DNA of 64,000 bases from Leifsonia williamsii. Its GTDB lineage: Bacteria; Actinomycetota; Actinomycetes; Actinomycetales; Microbacteriaceae. The stretch spans positions 3,410,001 through 3,474,000 of the forward strand of contig NZ_JAROCF010000001.1 in the NCBI RefSeq assembly GCF_030433685.1, written 5' to 3'. The notes under the pieces were generated by a model that saw nothing but the letters and a program-made list of their open reading frames with translations, did not search any database and had not been told where the DNA came from. This document shows, piece by piece, positions 63,344 to 64,000 of this stretch. The stretch's first letter is position 1. Every line of letters starts with the position of its first letter. The position numbers and the translations under genes are program-made.

Positions 63344-64000
63344 TCACCGCCCCGGAACCACCAGCGCCGTCGCGAACGCGGCGAGCCCCTCCCCGCGGCC
63401 GGTGAAGCCCAGCCCGTCCGTCGTGGTCGCGCTCACCGTCACCGGGGCGCCGAGGACGCTCGCGAGGGTGTCCTCGGCCTCCCGCCTGCGGGTCGAGAAC
63501 CGCGGCCGGTTGCCGACCAGCTGCACGGAGACGTTGCCGATGCGGAACCCCGCCTCCTCGACCAGCCGCCGGGTCTCCTCCAGGAAGACGGAGCCGTGCG
63601 CACCCGCGAGCCGCGGATCGCCGGTGCCGAAGATCGTGCCGATGTCGCCCAGCCCCGCGGCCGACAGCAACGCGTCGACGATCGCGTGGGCGACCACGTC
63701 GCCGTCGCTGTGCCCGGCCAGCCCCGGCTCGCCCGGCCAGTACAGGCCGGCGACCCAGAGCTCCGCGGACGCGTCGAAGCCATGCGTGTCCGTGCCGAAG
63801 CCGACGCGCGGGAGGCTGGCGCCCGCCAGCAGCTCCTCCGCGCGGCGCAGATCCCACGGGGTGGTGATCTTGAACGCGTGCGCATCGCCCGGGATCACCG
63901 TCACCGCGTGGCCCGCCGCGGCGACGAGCCCGGCGTCGTCCGTCTCCTCGGTCTCCGCCGCGGCGTACGCGGCCAGGAGCTGCGCGGCCGGGAAGCCCTG
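63344..64000 (-). CDS. ispDF: Bifunctional IspD/IspF, 3' part
   Basis: The frame runs off the right edge of the window. The first 55 or so visible residues are the IspD end ([20 protein letters not shown], then [20 protein letters not shown]), which passes without a stop into a full IspF domain. IspF metal and substrate motifs are [31 protein letters not shown] with the Asp/His ligands, and the signature [15 protein letters not shown]. The fused protein makes CDP-methylerythritol and cyclises the phosphorylated product to MEcPP in the non-mevalonate isoprenoid pathway. The 5' part, with the CTP-binding IspD core, lies outside the window. Confidence 0.95.
   Translation of the reverse strand, partial: QGFPAAQLLAAYAAAETEETDDAGLVAAAGHAVTVIPGDAHAFKITTPWDLRRAEELLAGASLPRVGFGTDTHGFDASAELWVAGLYWPGEPGLAGHSDGDVVAHAIVDALLSAAGLGDIGTIFGTGDPRLAGAHGSVFLEETRRLVEEAGFRIGNVSVQLVGNRPRFSTRRREAEDTLASVLGAPVTVSATTTDGLGFTGRGEGLAAFATALVVPGR

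Overview
The window is a chromosomal segment of a high-GC actinobacterium. Dense GTG/ATG-coupled operons, leaderless promoters (TANNNT a few bases before the start), a groEL2-type chaperonin under CIRCE control, a FolP2-like/RibD_C pair and an IspDF fusion all point to Actinobacteria, most likely the Microbacteriaceae (Leifsonia-like). The family assignment is an inference from gene style, not a measured identity.

Layout. 1-4,083: end of a VOC protein, then a minus-strand run (FAD reductase, FolP2-like DHPS homologue, RibD_C reductase, APH-family kinase). 4,233-6,718: OmpR-type response regulator and sensor kinase, each with its own near-leaderless promoter. 6,861-9,927: groEL2 with two CIRCE-type operators, cspA, a LytR_C protein and a DUF3263 protein. 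10,073-12,287: msrB, nitroreductase, a 7-copy 15-bp tandem repeat, a YdcZ-type transporter and a 40-aa acidic peptide. 12,297-16,342: branched-chain 2-oxoacid dehydrogenase E1a-E1b-E2 with a divergent Lrp-type regulator. 16,457-26,536: an almost complete phenylacetate (paa) catabolic locus in two operons around a TetR gene, with a similar operator in front of each operon; no paaK is visible.

26,533-28,070 is the most interesting part: a lower-GC insert abutting the end of paaG. It reads as an overlapping three-gene toxin-antitoxin-chaperone (TAC) operon: a long HigB-like toxin, a HigA-like antitoxin with a C-terminal extension, and a SecB-like chaperone. 28,291-31,564: flavin monooxygenase, FCD-type GntR regulator with a near-perfect 30-bp operator, and an MFS carrier. 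31,651-36,448: maltokinase, a secreted M23 peptidase with a long Pro-Thr linker, signal peptidase I, and a siderophore-interacting reductase with a DtxR/IdeR-like box. 36,624-43,330: carboxylesterase, then a sugar ABC importer (two permeases and a binding protein, no ATPase) with a GH35 beta-galactosidase, facing a LacI repressor across two operators. 44,663-48,725: ThDP enzyme, MHS-type symporter and GntR regulator, with two tandem palindromic elements between the convergent genes.

48,780-53,618: DedA, a small membrane protein, tRNA-Thr, a DsbA-like membrane protein, an MsiK-type multi-sugar ATPase (the likely missing motor of the upstream importer) and a DUF4032 kinase-like protein. 53,619-59,128: LacI regulator divergent from an amidohydrolase and polar-amino-acid-type ABC importer operon, with a perfect 24-bp palindrome between. 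59,271-64,000: SGNH hydrolase, a decayed FAD oxidoreductase pseudogene, rlmB, cysS and the 3' part of ispDF. Functional themes are catabolism of branched-chain acids, phenylacetate, beta-galactosides and an amide-type substrate, each with a local regulator and visible operator. No stretch above about 300 bases lacks a gene; the longest gap (50,840-51,139) holds the msiK promoter region.
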